Shown one piece after another: positions 1-7,550 of a stretch of DNA of 64,000 bases. Under the pieces are notes generated by a model, which saw only the letters and a program-made list of their open reading frames with translations, made no database searches and was not told the origin of the DNA. The stretch comes from AG25 sp035517615. Lineage in GTDB: Bacteria; Gemmatimonadota; Gemmatimonadetes; Gemmatimonadales; GWC2-71-9. The stretch's first letter is position 1; every line of letters begins with the position of its first letter. The translations under genes were made by a program, and so were the position numbers. The DNA is taken from the NCBI GenBank assembly GCA_035517615.1, contig DATIYM010000007.1, positions 230,726-294,725 on the forward strand, read 5' to 3'.

Positions 1-1383
1 TGGAGCCAGCAGCTGATCGACACGCGGCGGTCGCAAGGCCTGGCGGCGGCGCGGCACCTGGGAGGAAGTCGGCGTGGCAACCCGCCCGCGCTCGAGCGTG
101 CCGTCAACGAGATGAAGGCAGCCGAGCAGCTGTTGCTCGAGCAGCGCACGGGGACGCTCGAGCGGGTGGCGCGGCGCACCCGGCGCTTCATTCTGGCAGG
201 TACCATGTTCGCCCTCTTCGTTGCGGTGCTCGCCGCGTTCCAGGTCAATCGTGAGCTGCGCGCGCGGCAGAAGACCGAGCAGGTGCTGCGCGAGAGCGAG
301 ACCAGGCAGCGAGCGCTGACGGAGGGCGTGAAAGACTACGCGATCTTCTGGCTCGATCCCGAGGGCCGGGTCGCGAGCTGGAACGCGGGAGCGGAACGCA
401 TCCACGGATACCGAGCGGAGGAGATCCTCGGAGAATCCGCGTCCCGGTTCTACCCGGTCGAAGACAGTGCCCGGGGCAAGGCCCAGGAAGAGCTGAACGC
501 CGCGACGCGCGACGGGCGGGTCGAGGACGAAGGCTGGCGGATCCGGCGCGACGGCAGTCGGTTCTGGGCGAATGTCGTGGTGACCGCGGTGCGCAACTCG
601 GCAGGTCGGCTGCTCGGGTTTGCGAAAATCACGCGAGACATCACCGAGCGGAAGCATGGAGAGGAGGCGCTGCAGCAATACGCGGCGCAGCTCGAGGCGG
701 CGAACGCGGAGCTCGACGCCTTCGCGTATTCCGTGTCTCATGACCTTCGGGCGCCGCTCCGCAGCATCGACGGATTCAGTCAGGCGTTGCTCGAGGACTA
801 CGGCGACCGGCTCGATCAGACGGCCCGCGAGCACCTGGATCGCGTGCGCATGGCCAGTCAGCGCATGGCAGGGTTGATCGACGATCTGCTGGGGCTGTCG
901 CGCGTCACGCGCGCGGAACTGCACCACGCGCCCGTAGATTTGAGCGCAATGGCGCAGTCGGTTCTGGAGGAGCTGCACGCGAGAAATCCGAAGCGCGAGG
1001 CCGAATTCGTGGTCGCGCCCGGCGTGGTCGTGGACGGCGACGCCCACCTGCTCAGGATCGTGCTCGAAAACCTGCTTTGCAACGCGTGGAAGTACACCAA
1101 GAACCGCCCCCACACGCGCATCGAGTTCGGGGCCACCCTCCAGGATGGAAAGCGCGCCTACTACGTGCGCGACAACGGCGCCGGATTCGACATGGCCTAT
1201 AGCGCCAAGTTGTTTGGGGCGTTCCAGCGGCTGCACACCGAATCCGAATTCGAAGGAACCGGCATCGGGCTTGCTACGGTTCAACGTATCGTGCAGCGGC
1301 ATGGTGGTCGTGTCTGGGCGGAAGGCGCCACGGGGCAGGGCGCTACGTTTTCCTTCACTCTCGGTCCCGGGAGTGAGGCCTAG
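1..1383 (+). CDS. Sensor histidine kinase (CHASE3-PAS-HisKA-HATPase), 5' end outside window
   Basis: The frame is open from base 1, so the N-terminus lies beyond the left edge; an internal ATG at 112 is not the likely start. The first ~55 codons resemble the end of a CHASE3 extracellular sensor domain (TRRSQGLAAAR, then RALLxE-like helix). A membrane helix follows at about codons 60-80 (FILAGTMFALFVAVLAAF), then a PAS domain at about 105-215 ending in ITRDITERK. The HisKA helix has the phospho-acceptor His at codon 247 (YSVSHDLRAPL). The HATPase domain shows the N box (ENLLCNAWKYTK), the DNGAGFD box and GTGIGLATV. The overall layout is like phytochrome-type (Cph1-like) kinases. No receiver is fused and no regulator gene is adjacent, so the partner is unknown. 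The stop is TAG at 1381. Confidence 0.93.
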   Translation, partial: WSQQLIDTRRSQGLAAARHLGGSRRGNPPALERAVNEMKAAEQLLLEQRTGTLERVARRTRRFILAGTMFALFVAVLAAFQVNRELRARQKTEQVLRESETRQRALTEGVKDYAIFWLDPEGRVASWNAGAERIHGYRAEEILGESASRFYPVEDSARGKAQEELNAATRDGRVEDEGWRIRRDGSRFWANVVVTAVRNSAGRLLGFAKITRDITERKHGEEALQQYAAQLEAANAELDAFAYSVSHDLRAPLRSIDGFSQALLEDYGDRLDQTAREHLDRVRMASQRMAGLIDDLLGLSRVTRAELHHAPVDLSAMAQSVLEELHARNPKREAEFVVAPGVVVDGDAHLLRIVLENLLCNAWKYTKNRPHTRIEFGATLQDGKRAYYVRDNGAGFDMAYSAKLFGAFQRLHTESEFEGTGIGLATVQRIVQRHGGRVWAEGATGQGATFSFTLGPGSEA

Positions 1384-1489
1384 TGGTCAAGGATGCGATC
1401 ATCCAGCGCGGCCCTCACCAGACGGACGAACGAGAGCTTCGCGTGATTGGTGTTGCCCATACACAAACCGTATCGACAGAGCTGCCTTC

Positions 1490-2248
1490 GTGACGCCGTG
1501 GGTGCGCTGGCTCCTCGCCGCCAACGTCGGGATGTTTCTGCTGACGAATGCGTTCCCGCAGATCGTGCCGCAGCTGGTGCTCGTTCCCGCACTCATCCCC
1601 GAGCGACCCTGGACTCTCGTGACATACATGTTCGTGCACGCGGGGGTCTGGCACCTCGTGTTCAACATGATCGCATTGTACTTCTTTGGTCCGCGGGTCG
1701 AGGCGCGGCTGGGGGAGCGGCACTTCATTGGGCTGTACTTCGCGAGCGGGCTGATGGCCGCGCTCGCGTCACTGGTCTTCACGCCCGGCGCCGCGATCGT
1801 GGGCGCCTCGGGCGCGATTTATGGCGTGATGCTGGGATTCGCGCGCTACTGGCCCCGGTCCCTGATCTATATCTGGGGTGTGATCCCTCTCGAAGCGCGC
1901 TGGTTCGTGGTCGGCATGACTGTGCTGTCGCTGCTCGGCGGATTCGGCGGACTGAATCCCGGTCTCGCCCACTTTGCCCATCTCGGCGGATTTCTCGGCG
2001 GCTTCGCGTATCTCTTCTTGCTCGACCGCCGGCGGGGCCGCGTGCTCAAGGAATTTGTTCGTGCCCCATCCCGTGCATCCGACGCGCCCGACATGGCCGC
2101 ACAGCGCTGGGCGACCATTCGTCTCGATGCGCTCCATCCGGTGAACCGCCAGGTGGTAGAGCCGTTGCTCCAAAAGGTCGCGCTGTCCGGGCCGACGAGC
2201 CTCACCGCCGATGAGCGGGCCGTGCTCGACCGTTTCAGCGCGCGGTAG
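1490..2248 (+). CDS. Rhomboid family intramembrane serine protease
   Basis: A 252-residue polytopic membrane protein. Rhomboids cleave transmembrane helices of substrate proteins inside the lipid bilayer. The GxSG motif is present (GASGAIYG, Ser about residue 107), as is the partner histidine in the last core helix (AHLGGFLGG, His about 164). The loop-1 region contains the usual HxxxN-type element (GVWHLVFNMIALYFFG). The start is taken as GTG 1490, giving VTPWVRWLLAANVGMFLL so that the first helix is complete; no ATG is better placed. A soluble tail of about 70 residues follows the last helix (from about residue 183). It stands alone after the sensor kinase, with a 106-base gap. Confidence 0.92.
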   Translation: MTPWVRWLLAANVGMFLLTNAFPQIVPQLVLVPALIPERPWTLVTYMFVHAGVWHLVFNMIALYFFGPRVEARLGERHFIGLYFASGLMAALASLVFTPGAAIVGASGAIYGVMLGFARYWPRSLIYIWGVIPLEARWFVVGMTVLSLLGGFGGLNPGLAHFAHLGGFLGGFAYLFLLDRRRGRVLKEFVRAPSRASDAPDMAAQRWATIRLDALHPVNRQVVEPLLQKVALSGPTSLTADERAVLDRFSAR

Positions 2249-2380
2249 CACAGTCGTTGTCCTGTCTCGATCAGTTGCCGGATTTTCTCCGACCCGAGCC
2301 GGACGCCCGGAGCCCTCCTCTATGGCTCGCGTTTGGGTACGGCAGGTGGGTGGTCCGATCCTCCACTCCGCCTAAAGCTA

Positions 2381-2454
2381 TGCGCCAGCCGCGATTCGAA
2401 CGCGGGACCTTCGGCTCCGGAGGCCGACGCTCTATCCAGCTGAGCTACTGGCGC
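2381..2454 (-). tRNA. tRNA-Arg (anticodon CCG)
   Basis: Minus-strand cloverleaf. The acceptor GCGCCAG pairs with CTGGCGC and the discriminator is A. The D arm is AGCTCAGCTGGATAGAGC. The anticodon stem TCGGC/GCCGA encloses loop CTCCGGA, giving anticodon CCG (reads CGG). The T loop is TTCGAAT. The 3' CCA is not encoded. It is a single gene between the rhomboid and hybrid kinase genes, on the opposite strand to both. Confidence 0.95.
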
Positions 2455-2556
2455 GTGGGGAAGACAGCAACTTAACGGGCCCATCTCCCACCGGCTACTT
2501 GCGGGCCGAGGGCCTGTTTCCAAGCTTGGGGGTCCCCAAACGTCTTCCGAGGGGCT

Positions 2557-4689
2557 GTGGCGGGACGCAAAGCAGGGAAGCAGTCCGCGCGCGCGCCGAA
2601 TCGGGCCGAGCGGATCCAGCTCGCTACCTATCGCATTTCCGAGGCCGCGCACACGGCCCGGACGCTGCACGAGTTATACGGCGCGATCCATGGGATCGTG
2701 GGCGAACTCATGCCCGCCGAGAATATCTACATCGCGCTGTATGATGCCCAGGCCGACCTGATCAGCTTTCCCTATTGGGTGGACGAGTTCGACCCCCCCT
2801 GCCCGCCTAAGCGGCCGGGTCGCGGGCTCACCGAGTACGTGCTCCGCACCGGGCAGGCCCTGCTGGCGGATGAGACGCTGCACCAGGACCTCGAGCGCCG
2901 CGGGGAGGCCGAGCTGATCGGCGCCCCATCGCTGCAATGGCTGGGTGTTCCCCTCAAGGGGGGCGAGAAGACGATCGGCGTGCTCGCGGTGCAGACGTAC
3001 TCGGGGAACGTGCGCTATGGGCCGGAAGAGCAGCGCGTGCTCGAGTTCGTTTCGACGCAGATCGCGATGACGGTCGAGCGCAAGCGCGCCGAGCTCGCGC
3101 TGCGGGAGAGCGAGAGCCGGCTGGCGCGCGCGCAGGAGGCGGCGCACCTCGGGAGCTGGGAAACCGAGCTGCACAGTCTCGAGCGCCTGGATCGGAATCC
3201 CTTGTGGTGGTCCGATGAAGCGTACCGGATTTTCGGGTACACGCCTCGCAGCGAGCCGGTCTCGAGCGAGCTGTTCTTCCGCCTGGTTCATCCGGAAGAC
3301 GTGCCGCGCGTCGAGGAGGCCCTGCGCCGGACCCTCGAACAAGGCGTTCCGTACGTCGTTCAGCATCGGGTGGTTCGCCCGGACGGGACCGAGCGGATTG
3401 TGGAGGAGCGCTGCTCGGTGATCCGCGACGCTACTGGGACGCCGCTGCGGCTCCTCGGGACGGTCCTCGACATCACGGACCGCCAGCGTCTCGAGCAGCA
3501 ATTCCTGCAGGCCCAGAAAATGGAAGCGGTCGGCCGGCTCGCGGCGGGCATTGCTCACGACTTCAACAACCTGCTCACCGCGATTCTTGGCTCCTGCGAG
3601 CTGCTGCGCGAACACGTCGGACCGGACAATCCGGATCGCGCGGACCTGGACGAGATCCGCGCCGCGAGTCTCCGCGCCGGCGATCTCATTCGCCAGCTGC
3701 TCGCGTTCACGCGGCAGCAGGTGCTCTCGCCGCACATCCTCGATCTCAATGAGGTCGTGCGCGGCATGGAGCCCATGCTGCGGCGCGTGATCGGTGAGGA
3801 TGTCTCGCTCCGCACCGCGGGCGCCGCCGGGCTCGGGTCGGTGCGCGCCGACCGCGGCCAGATCGAGCAGGTGCTCATGAACCTCGTCGTGAACGCGCGC
3901 GACGCGCTGCCGCGCGGTGGTCATATCACGATCGAAACGGCCAACGCGGAGCTCGACGCTTCCTACGCCGCGACGCACGCCCCGATCCCCGCGGGACACT
4001 ATGCGCTCCTGGCGGTGAGCGATGACGGTATCGGGATGGATGCCGCAACCCGGGCCCGCGTGTTCGAGCCGTTCTTCACGACCAAGGGCAAGGGCAAGGG
4101 GACGGGACTCGGTCTGTCGACGGTGTACGGGATCGTGAAGCAGAGCGGCGGGTTCATCTGGGTGTACAGCGAGCCGAGCGCGGGAGCGACCTTCAAGATC
4201 TATCTCCCCCGCGTCGAGGCGAAGGCGACGGCCGCAGCGCCTGTACCGGCCCTCGCGCCGGTTCCCGGAGGCGATGAGACGATACTTGTGGTGGAGGATC
4301 AGCCCGAAGTCCGGCGCCTGTCCGAGAAGCTGCTGCGGGTACGCGGATACACGGTGCTGGGCGCCGAAAACGGCGCCGAAGCCTTACGCGTCGCCGAGCA
4401 GCACGCCGGGCCCATTCATCTTCTCGTGACCGACGTGATCATGCCGGGCATGAACGGCAGGGAGGTGGCGCTGCTGATGTCGGCCGATCGGCCGACCTTG
4501 AAAGTGCTGTACCTCTCGGGGTATGCCGACGAATCCGTGGTGCACCACGGCGTGCTCGAGCCCGGGCTGGCGTTTCTTCAGAAGCCGTTCACTCCGGAAT
4601 CTCTGGCGCGCAAAGTCCGCGACGTGCTCGACATGGGTGACGACAAGGATGACGATGGAGAAGAAGGAGCGAGTCAGCTGGCGGGATAG
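2557..4689 (+). CDS. Hybrid histidine kinase: GAF-PAS-HisKA-HATPase-receiver
   Basis: A 710-residue soluble hybrid sensor kinase with no membrane segment. The order is a GAF domain (about residues 20-170, NIYIALYDAQADLISFPYW), a PAS domain with PAC motif (about 185-310), a HisKA helix with His 334 (GIAHDFNNLLTAILGS), HATPase (NARDALP N box, DDGIGM, GKGTGLGLSTV) and a C-terminal receiver with phospho-acceptor Asp 626 (LLVTDVIMPGMNG) and the conserved KPF lysine region. The start is GTG 2557, preceded by a GAGGGG Shine-Dalgarno. The domain layout is typical of cytoplasmic two-component hybrids whose output needs a separate phosphotransfer or response-regulator protein. No such gene is adjacent, so the signal and target are unknown. 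Confidence 0.95.
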   Translation: MAGRKAGKQSARAPNRAERIQLATYRISEAAHTARTLHELYGAIHGIVGELMPAENIYIALYDAQADLISFPYWVDEFDPPCPPKRPGRGLTEYVLRTGQALLADETLHQDLERRGEAELIGAPSLQWLGVPLKGGEKTIGVLAVQTYSGNVRYGPEEQRVLEFVSTQIAMTVERKRAELALRESESRLARAQEAAHLGSWETELHSLERLDRNPLWWSDEAYRIFGYTPRSEPVSSELFFRLVHPEDVPRVEEALRRTLEQGVPYVVQHRVVRPDGTERIVEERCSVIRDATGTPLRLLGTVLDITDRQRLEQQFLQAQKMEAVGRLAAGIAHDFNNLLTAILGSCELLREHVGPDNPDRADLDEIRAASLRAGDLIRQLLAFTRQQVLSPHILDLNEVVRGMEPMLRRVIGEDVSLRTAGAAGLGSVRADRGQIEQVLMNLVVNARDALPRGGHITIETANAELDASYAATHAPIPAGHYALLAVSDDGIGMDAATRARVFEPFFTTKGKGKGTGLGLSTVYGIVKQSGGFIWVYSEPSAGATFKIYLPRVEAKATAAAPVPALAPVPGGDETILVVEDQPEVRRLSEKLLRVRGYTVLGAENGAEALRVAEQHAGPIHLLVTDVIMPGMNGREVALLMSADRPTLKVLYLSGYADESVVHHGVLEPGLAFLQKPFTPESLARKVRDVLDMGDDKDDDGEEGASQLAG

Positions 4690-4733
4690 CGGACGTGGAG
4701 ATCCGAGTTATCGAGAGTGCCGCGTGTGATGAA

Positions 4734-4808
4734 TCGGGGCGAGTGGATTTGAACCACCGACCTCCTGGTCCCGAACCAGGCGCGCTAACCGGGCTGCGCT
4801 ACGCCCCG
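4734..4808 (-). tRNA. tRNA-Pro (anticodon CGG)
   Basis: Minus strand; last gene of the six-tRNA operon. The acceptor CGGGGCG pairs with CGCCCCG, discriminator A. The anticodon stem CCTGG/CCAGG encloses loop TTCGGGA, so the anticodon is CGG. The T loop is TTCAAAT. CCA is not encoded. Only 8 bases separate it from the tRNA-Arg upstream. Confidence 0.95.
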
Positions 4809-4816
4809 AAACCTCA

Positions 4817-4890
4817 TGCGCCCAGGAGGAGTCGAACCCCCAGCCTTTTGGTCCGTAGCCAAACGCTCTATCCAGTTGAGCTATGGGCGC
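4817..4890 (-). tRNA. tRNA-Arg (anticodon ACG)
   Basis: Minus strand. The acceptor GCGCCCA pairs with TGGGCGC, discriminator A. The anticodon stem TTTGG/CCAAA encloses loop CTACGGA, giving ACG, the arginine tRNA whose A34 is normally deaminated to inosine by TadA. CCA is not encoded. Confidence 0.95.
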
Positions 4891-4956
4891 TCATGCACAA
4901 CATGCTTGGAATCAGATCACAGCTTGTAGTTTAGCTACTGATTACCAACCTTGAGG

Positions 4957-5030
<74 letters not shown>

Positions 5031-5035
5031 GGGGT

Positions 5036-5113
5036 AAACGCGGAACGCGAAACGCGGAAGTCGGAACTGTGGACGTCGTGCGTTCCGAGTTCCGCGTTCC
5101 GAGTTCCGCGTTC
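5036..5113. repeat. Inverted repeat built of short tandem units, between tRNA-Val and tRNA-fMet
   Basis: The left half repeats CGCGGAAC / CGAAACGCGGAA units; the right half carries the complementary GTTCCGAGTTCCGCG units twice. The two halves could fold into a long imperfect hairpin with a loop around 5070-5082. It lies inside the predicted tRNA transcript, so in RNA it would be an intercistronic stem-loop, possibly a processing signal. Confidence 0.7.
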
Positions 5114-5115
5114 AA

Positions 5116-5189
5116 TAGCGGGGGTGGGATTTGAACCCACGACCTCCGGGTTATGAGCCCGGCGAGCTACCAGACTGCTCCACCCCGCG
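5116..5189 (-). tRNA. Initiator tRNA-fMet (anticodon CAT)
   Basis: Minus strand. The anticodon stem CCGGG/CCCGG carries the three consecutive G:C pairs diagnostic of initiator tRNA, around loop CTCATAA. The first acceptor position is unpaired, as expected for an initiator. By this reading the mismatch is C1 with U72 rather than the usual C1 with A72, discriminator A73. T loop TTCAAAT. CCA is not encoded. Confidence 0.95.
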
Positions 5190-5223
5190 TCGTGTACTCT
5201 GCGGCTTCAGTTCCGCTTCCAAG

Positions 5224-5296
5224 AGCGGGAAACGGGACTCGAACCCGCGACCCCAACCTTGGCAAGGTTGTGCTCTACCAACTGAGCTATTCCCGC
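5224..5296 (-). tRNA. tRNA-Gly (anticodon GCC)
   Basis: Minus strand. The acceptor GCGGGAA pairs with TTCCCGC, discriminator U, the glycine identity base. The anticodon stem CAACC/GGTTG encloses loop TTGCCAA, anticodon GCC. CCA is not encoded. Confidence 0.95.
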
Positions 5297-5337
5297 ACGA
5301 CGGCGAATTTAACTGACCCTTCCCGAACCACACCACC

Positions 5338-5429
5338 CCAGGCGGTTTGGCAGCCGAGGGCGGTCAGGCGGTTGGAGGCTGAGTCGTGTGACCAGGTTCC
5401 TTGGCCGCCCGACCGCTAAACCGCCCTGC
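5338..5429. repeat. Imperfect inverted repeat between tRNA-Gly and tRNA-Ala
   Basis: The left arm CAGGCGGTTTGGCAGCCGAG and the following GGGCGGTCAGGCGG are mirrored by the right arm CCGCCCGACCGCTAAACCGCC before 5429. In the tRNA transcript this would fold into a long stem between the first two tRNAs. It resembles, in design but not in sequence, the hairpins at 5036-5113 and 6679-6778. Confidence 0.6.
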
Positions 5430-5431
5430 AG

Positions 5432-5504
5432 TGGAGGCGAGGGGGATCGAACCCCTGACCTCGTGAATGCCATTCACGCGCTCTCCCAACTGAGCTACGC
5501 CCCC
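5432..5504 (-). tRNA. tRNA-Ala (anticodon GGC)
   Basis: Minus strand; promoter-proximal gene of the tRNA operon. The acceptor GGGGGCG pairs with CGCCTCC and contains the G3:U70 wobble pair that defines alanine tRNA, discriminator A. The anticodon stem CGTGA/TCACG encloses loop ATGGCAT, anticodon GGC. CCA is not encoded. Confidence 0.96.
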
Positions 5505-5573
5505 ATTATATTTGGCGGCTCGATTTTCGCTTCCTGAAGGTACCGTAGACAGCCGTCTGGGCGGGAACACGGG

Positions 5574-5602
5574 ATCATATCGGCGTGTTTCACCCATGTC
5601 AA
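5574..5602 (-). promoter_or_regulatory. Sigma-70 promoter of the six-tRNA operon
   Basis: On the minus strand a perfect -35 box TTGACA (5597-5602) is followed by a 17-base spacer and -10 box TATGAT (5574-5579, 5 of 6 consensus). Transcription would start near 5567, about 60 bases before tRNA-Ala, and run through Ala, Gly, fMet, Val, Arg and Pro. It is among the closest to consensus of the promoters seen in the window, as expected for stable RNA. Confidence 0.85.
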
Positions 5603-5678
5603 GCGATTCCAGCGCCGTACGGTGCAACTTTTCCGCCCCGCGGGCGTATGAGGGGCAAAACCCCGAACCAAGAGTTCA

Positions 5679-6671
5679 ATGCCCAAGCAGAGCCAGAAGA
5701 AGAAGACCGTTGCGGTCGCTCGCGGCAAGTCCCCCGCCAAGGGGACGCCGAGCTCGTCCGTACCCACCGCCCCCGCCAAGGCAAAGCCGGGCCGCAAGCG
5801 CGGCCGGCGCCGCGGCTTTCTCGCCGGATTGGGACAGCACGAGCACGAGCGGGATATTCTCGATCAGTATTTGCACGAAGTGTCGAAGACGCCGCTGCTC
5901 ACCCAGAAGGAGGAGATTGCGCTCGCCCGCAAGGTGCGCGCCGGCGATCAGGAGTCCATGCAGGAGCTCGTGAAGCGGAACCTCCGCTTCGTGATTTCGG
6001 TCGCGAAGAAGTATCAGAACCGCGGTCTGCCGCTTACCGACCTGATCGGTGAGGGCAACGTCGGTCTGCTCACGGCCGCCCGGAAGTTCGATCCCGACCA
6101 GGGGGTCAAGTTCATTTCGTACGCCGTGTGGTGGATCCGTCAGGCGATTCTCGCGGCGCTCGCCCGGCAGGGACGGACCGTTCGCGTTCCGTTGAACCGC
6201 ACCGCCGATCTGTCGCGCATCGTGCGCACGGCCGAGTATCTGCGCCAGACGCTCAGGCGTGAGCCTACGCCCGAGGAAATCTCGGATGCCACCAAGCTGT
6301 CGCTCGAGGTGGTGCAGTCGCTCGCGGCCCTGAACACGGGTGACGTGCGGCTCGACGCCCCGCTCGACCCTGATGGCGACCGCTCGCTGATCGAGCGGTT
6401 CATCGCGGAAGATTTGCCCGACACGGAAGATCAGGCGATGGATCGCTTCCTGTCGGACGAGGTCGAGTCGGCGCTCAACACGTTGCAGCGCCGTGATGCC
6501 AAGGTGCTGCGCCTGTATTTCGGTCTCGATGGCGGTCGCGAGCACACGCTCGAGGAAATTGGCGGCATGCTCGGCGTTACCCGCGAGCGCGTCCGCCAGC
6601 TGCGGGACCGTGCGCTCAAGCGGTTGCGCGACGGCGATGTGGGGAAGGCGCTGGCAAGCTTCGCAGCGTAA
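5679..6671 (+). CDS. rpoD: Primary-type sigma-70 factor (RpoD/SigA family)
   Basis: A 330-residue RNA polymerase sigma factor that directs promoter recognition. A basic Lys/Ala/Pro-rich N-terminus (residues 1-48) precedes region 1.2 (DILDQYLHEVSKTPLLTQKE) and region 2 (RNLRFVISVAKKYQNRGLPL, then DLIGEGNVGLLTAARKFD and FISYAVWWIRQAI). Region 3 (RRXPTPEEIS-type) and region 4 with the -35-binding helix-turn-helix (GVTRERVRQLRDRALKRLR) follow. There is no long region 1.1 or non-conserved region, so it is short like SigA-type or group 2 sigmas; the vegetative role is likely but not proven. The near-consensus sigma-70 promoters in the window fit such a factor. The start is ATG 5679. A strong terminator follows. 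Confidence 0.92.
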   Translation: MPKQSQKKKTVAVARGKSPAKGTPSSSVPTAPAKAKPGRKRGRRRGFLAGLGQHEHERDILDQYLHEVSKTPLLTQKEEIALARKVRAGDQESMQELVKRNLRFVISVAKKYQNRGLPLTDLIGEGNVGLLTAARKFDPDQGVKFISYAVWWIRQAILAALARQGRTVRVPLNRTADLSRIVRTAEYLRQTLRREPTPEEISDATKLSLEVVQSLAALNTGDVRLDAPLDPDGDRSLIERFIAEDLPDTEDQAMDRFLSDEVESALNTLQRRDAKVLRLYFGLDGGREHTLEEIGGMLGVTRERVRQLRDRALKRLRDGDVGKALASFAA

Positions 6672-6678
6672 CCCATTA

Positions 6679-6778
6679 CACGACGCCACGACGCCACATT
6701 GCACGAAAGGCCGGGTCAGTTGCCCGGCCTTTTCTTTTTCGTGCAACATGGCGTCGTGCAAGGTGGCGTCGTAGTTTA
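6679..6778. repeat. Extended inverted repeat surrounding the rpoD terminator
   Basis: The left arm ACGACGCCACGACGCCACAT then TGCACGAAA is complementary to the right arm TTTCGTGCAACATGGCGTCG followed by TGCAAGGTGGCGTCGTA. With the central terminator stem it makes one nearly continuous imperfect hairpin of about 100 bases. The arms themselves consist of tandem GACGCCAC units. Confidence 0.75.
6706..6740 (+). terminator. Rho-independent terminator after the sigma factor gene
   Basis: A perfect 10-base stem AAAGGCCGGG (6706-6715) / CCCGGCCTTT (6723-6732) with a 7-base loop, followed by a T-rich tract to 6739. The A-rich left side and flanking inverted repeat suggest it could work in both directions. 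Confidence 0.92.
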
Positions 6779-6785
6779 GTGCGCG

Positions 6786-7550
6786 ATGATCGAACGGATC
6801 GGCCGTACCGCCGTCGGCATGATCGAGGCCGTCGGACGCTGCGGCCAGTTCCTCCGAGGCATGACGAGCGCGCTCCCCGAGGTCCGGGTCTGGGGACGCC
6901 CCGCGCTCCTCCAGATGCGCCGGGTCGGCGTGGATTCCCTGCCCGTGGCCCTCTACATCGCGGCGTTCACGGGTGTCGTCCTCGCCCTGCAGGCGTCGTA
7001 TACCTTCACCGGCACCGTGCCCCTCTATTTCGTCGGCACACTCGTGGGCAAGAGCATGATGCTCGAGCTCGGCCCCATGCTGGTGGGGCTCGCGCTCGCC
7101 GGCCGAGTGGGGGCGAGCATGGCCGCTGAGCTCGGGACCATGCGCGTTACCGAGCAGGTGGATGCGCTCGAGACGCTGGCCTACGATCCCCAGAGCTTTC
7201 TCGTGCTCCCTCGCGTCGTGGCCGGGACGGCGATGTTCCCCGTGGTGGTGGCGATCGCGATCGTCGTGGGCATCATGACAGGCTGGCTCACGAGCCTCGT
7301 CCTGCTCAATCTCACGACGCCCGAATTCGTGAAGGGCCTGAAGCTGTTTTACGTGTTCAAGGACAGCTGGTTCGGACTGTTCAAGAGCGCCACCTTCGGG
7401 TTCACGATCACCGTCGTGGGTTGCATGGTGGGACTCGCGACGAGAGGCGGTGCGGCGGGTGTGGGCCGCAGCACGACGCAGGCCGTCGTCTACTCCGCCG
7501 TGCTCATCCTCGTGCTCGACGCCTTCTGGGCCGCCGTGCTCCTCAGGTGA
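6786..7550 (+). CDS. mlaE: MlaE-family ABC permease (MCE lipid transport)
   Basis: A 254-residue integral membrane permease of the MlaE/YrbE family, the inner-membrane channel of MCE phospholipid transporters. It has an amphipathic N-terminus, then several membrane helices. Family signatures are ALYIAAFTGVVLALQASYTF, the LELGPMLVGLALAGRVGASM region and ELGTMRVTEQVDALETL, the conserved coupling segment that contacts the ATPase. The ATG start at 6786 gives MIERIGRTAVGMIEAVG. The stop overlaps the mlaF start by GTGA, so the pair is translationally coupled. No MlaB or MlaC homologue is seen nearby, as in many non-proteobacterial systems. Confidence 0.95.
   Translation: MIERIGRTAVGMIEAVGRCGQFLRGMTSALPEVRVWGRPALLQMRRVGVDSLPVALYIAAFTGVVLALQASYTFTGTVPLYFVGTLVGKSMMLELGPMLVGLALAGRVGASMAAELGTMRVTEQVDALETLAYDPQSFLVLPRVVAGTAMFPVVVAIAIVVGIMTGWLTSLVLLNLTTPEFVKGLKLFYVFKDSWFGLFKSATFGFTITVVGCMVGLATRGGAAGVGRSTTQAVVYSAVLILVLDAFWAAVLLR

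Noticed and set aside
2674..3999. A 441-codon minus-strand frame opposite the first hybrid kinase
   Set aside because: Antisense shadow of a gene with complete GAF, PAS, HisKA and receiver motifs.
5505..5515. A TATAAT directly before tRNA-Ala on the minus strand
   Set aside because: It abuts the mature 5' end, so a start 7 bases on would fall inside the tRNA. The TTGACA-N17-TATGAT promoter at 5574-5602 is well placed instead.
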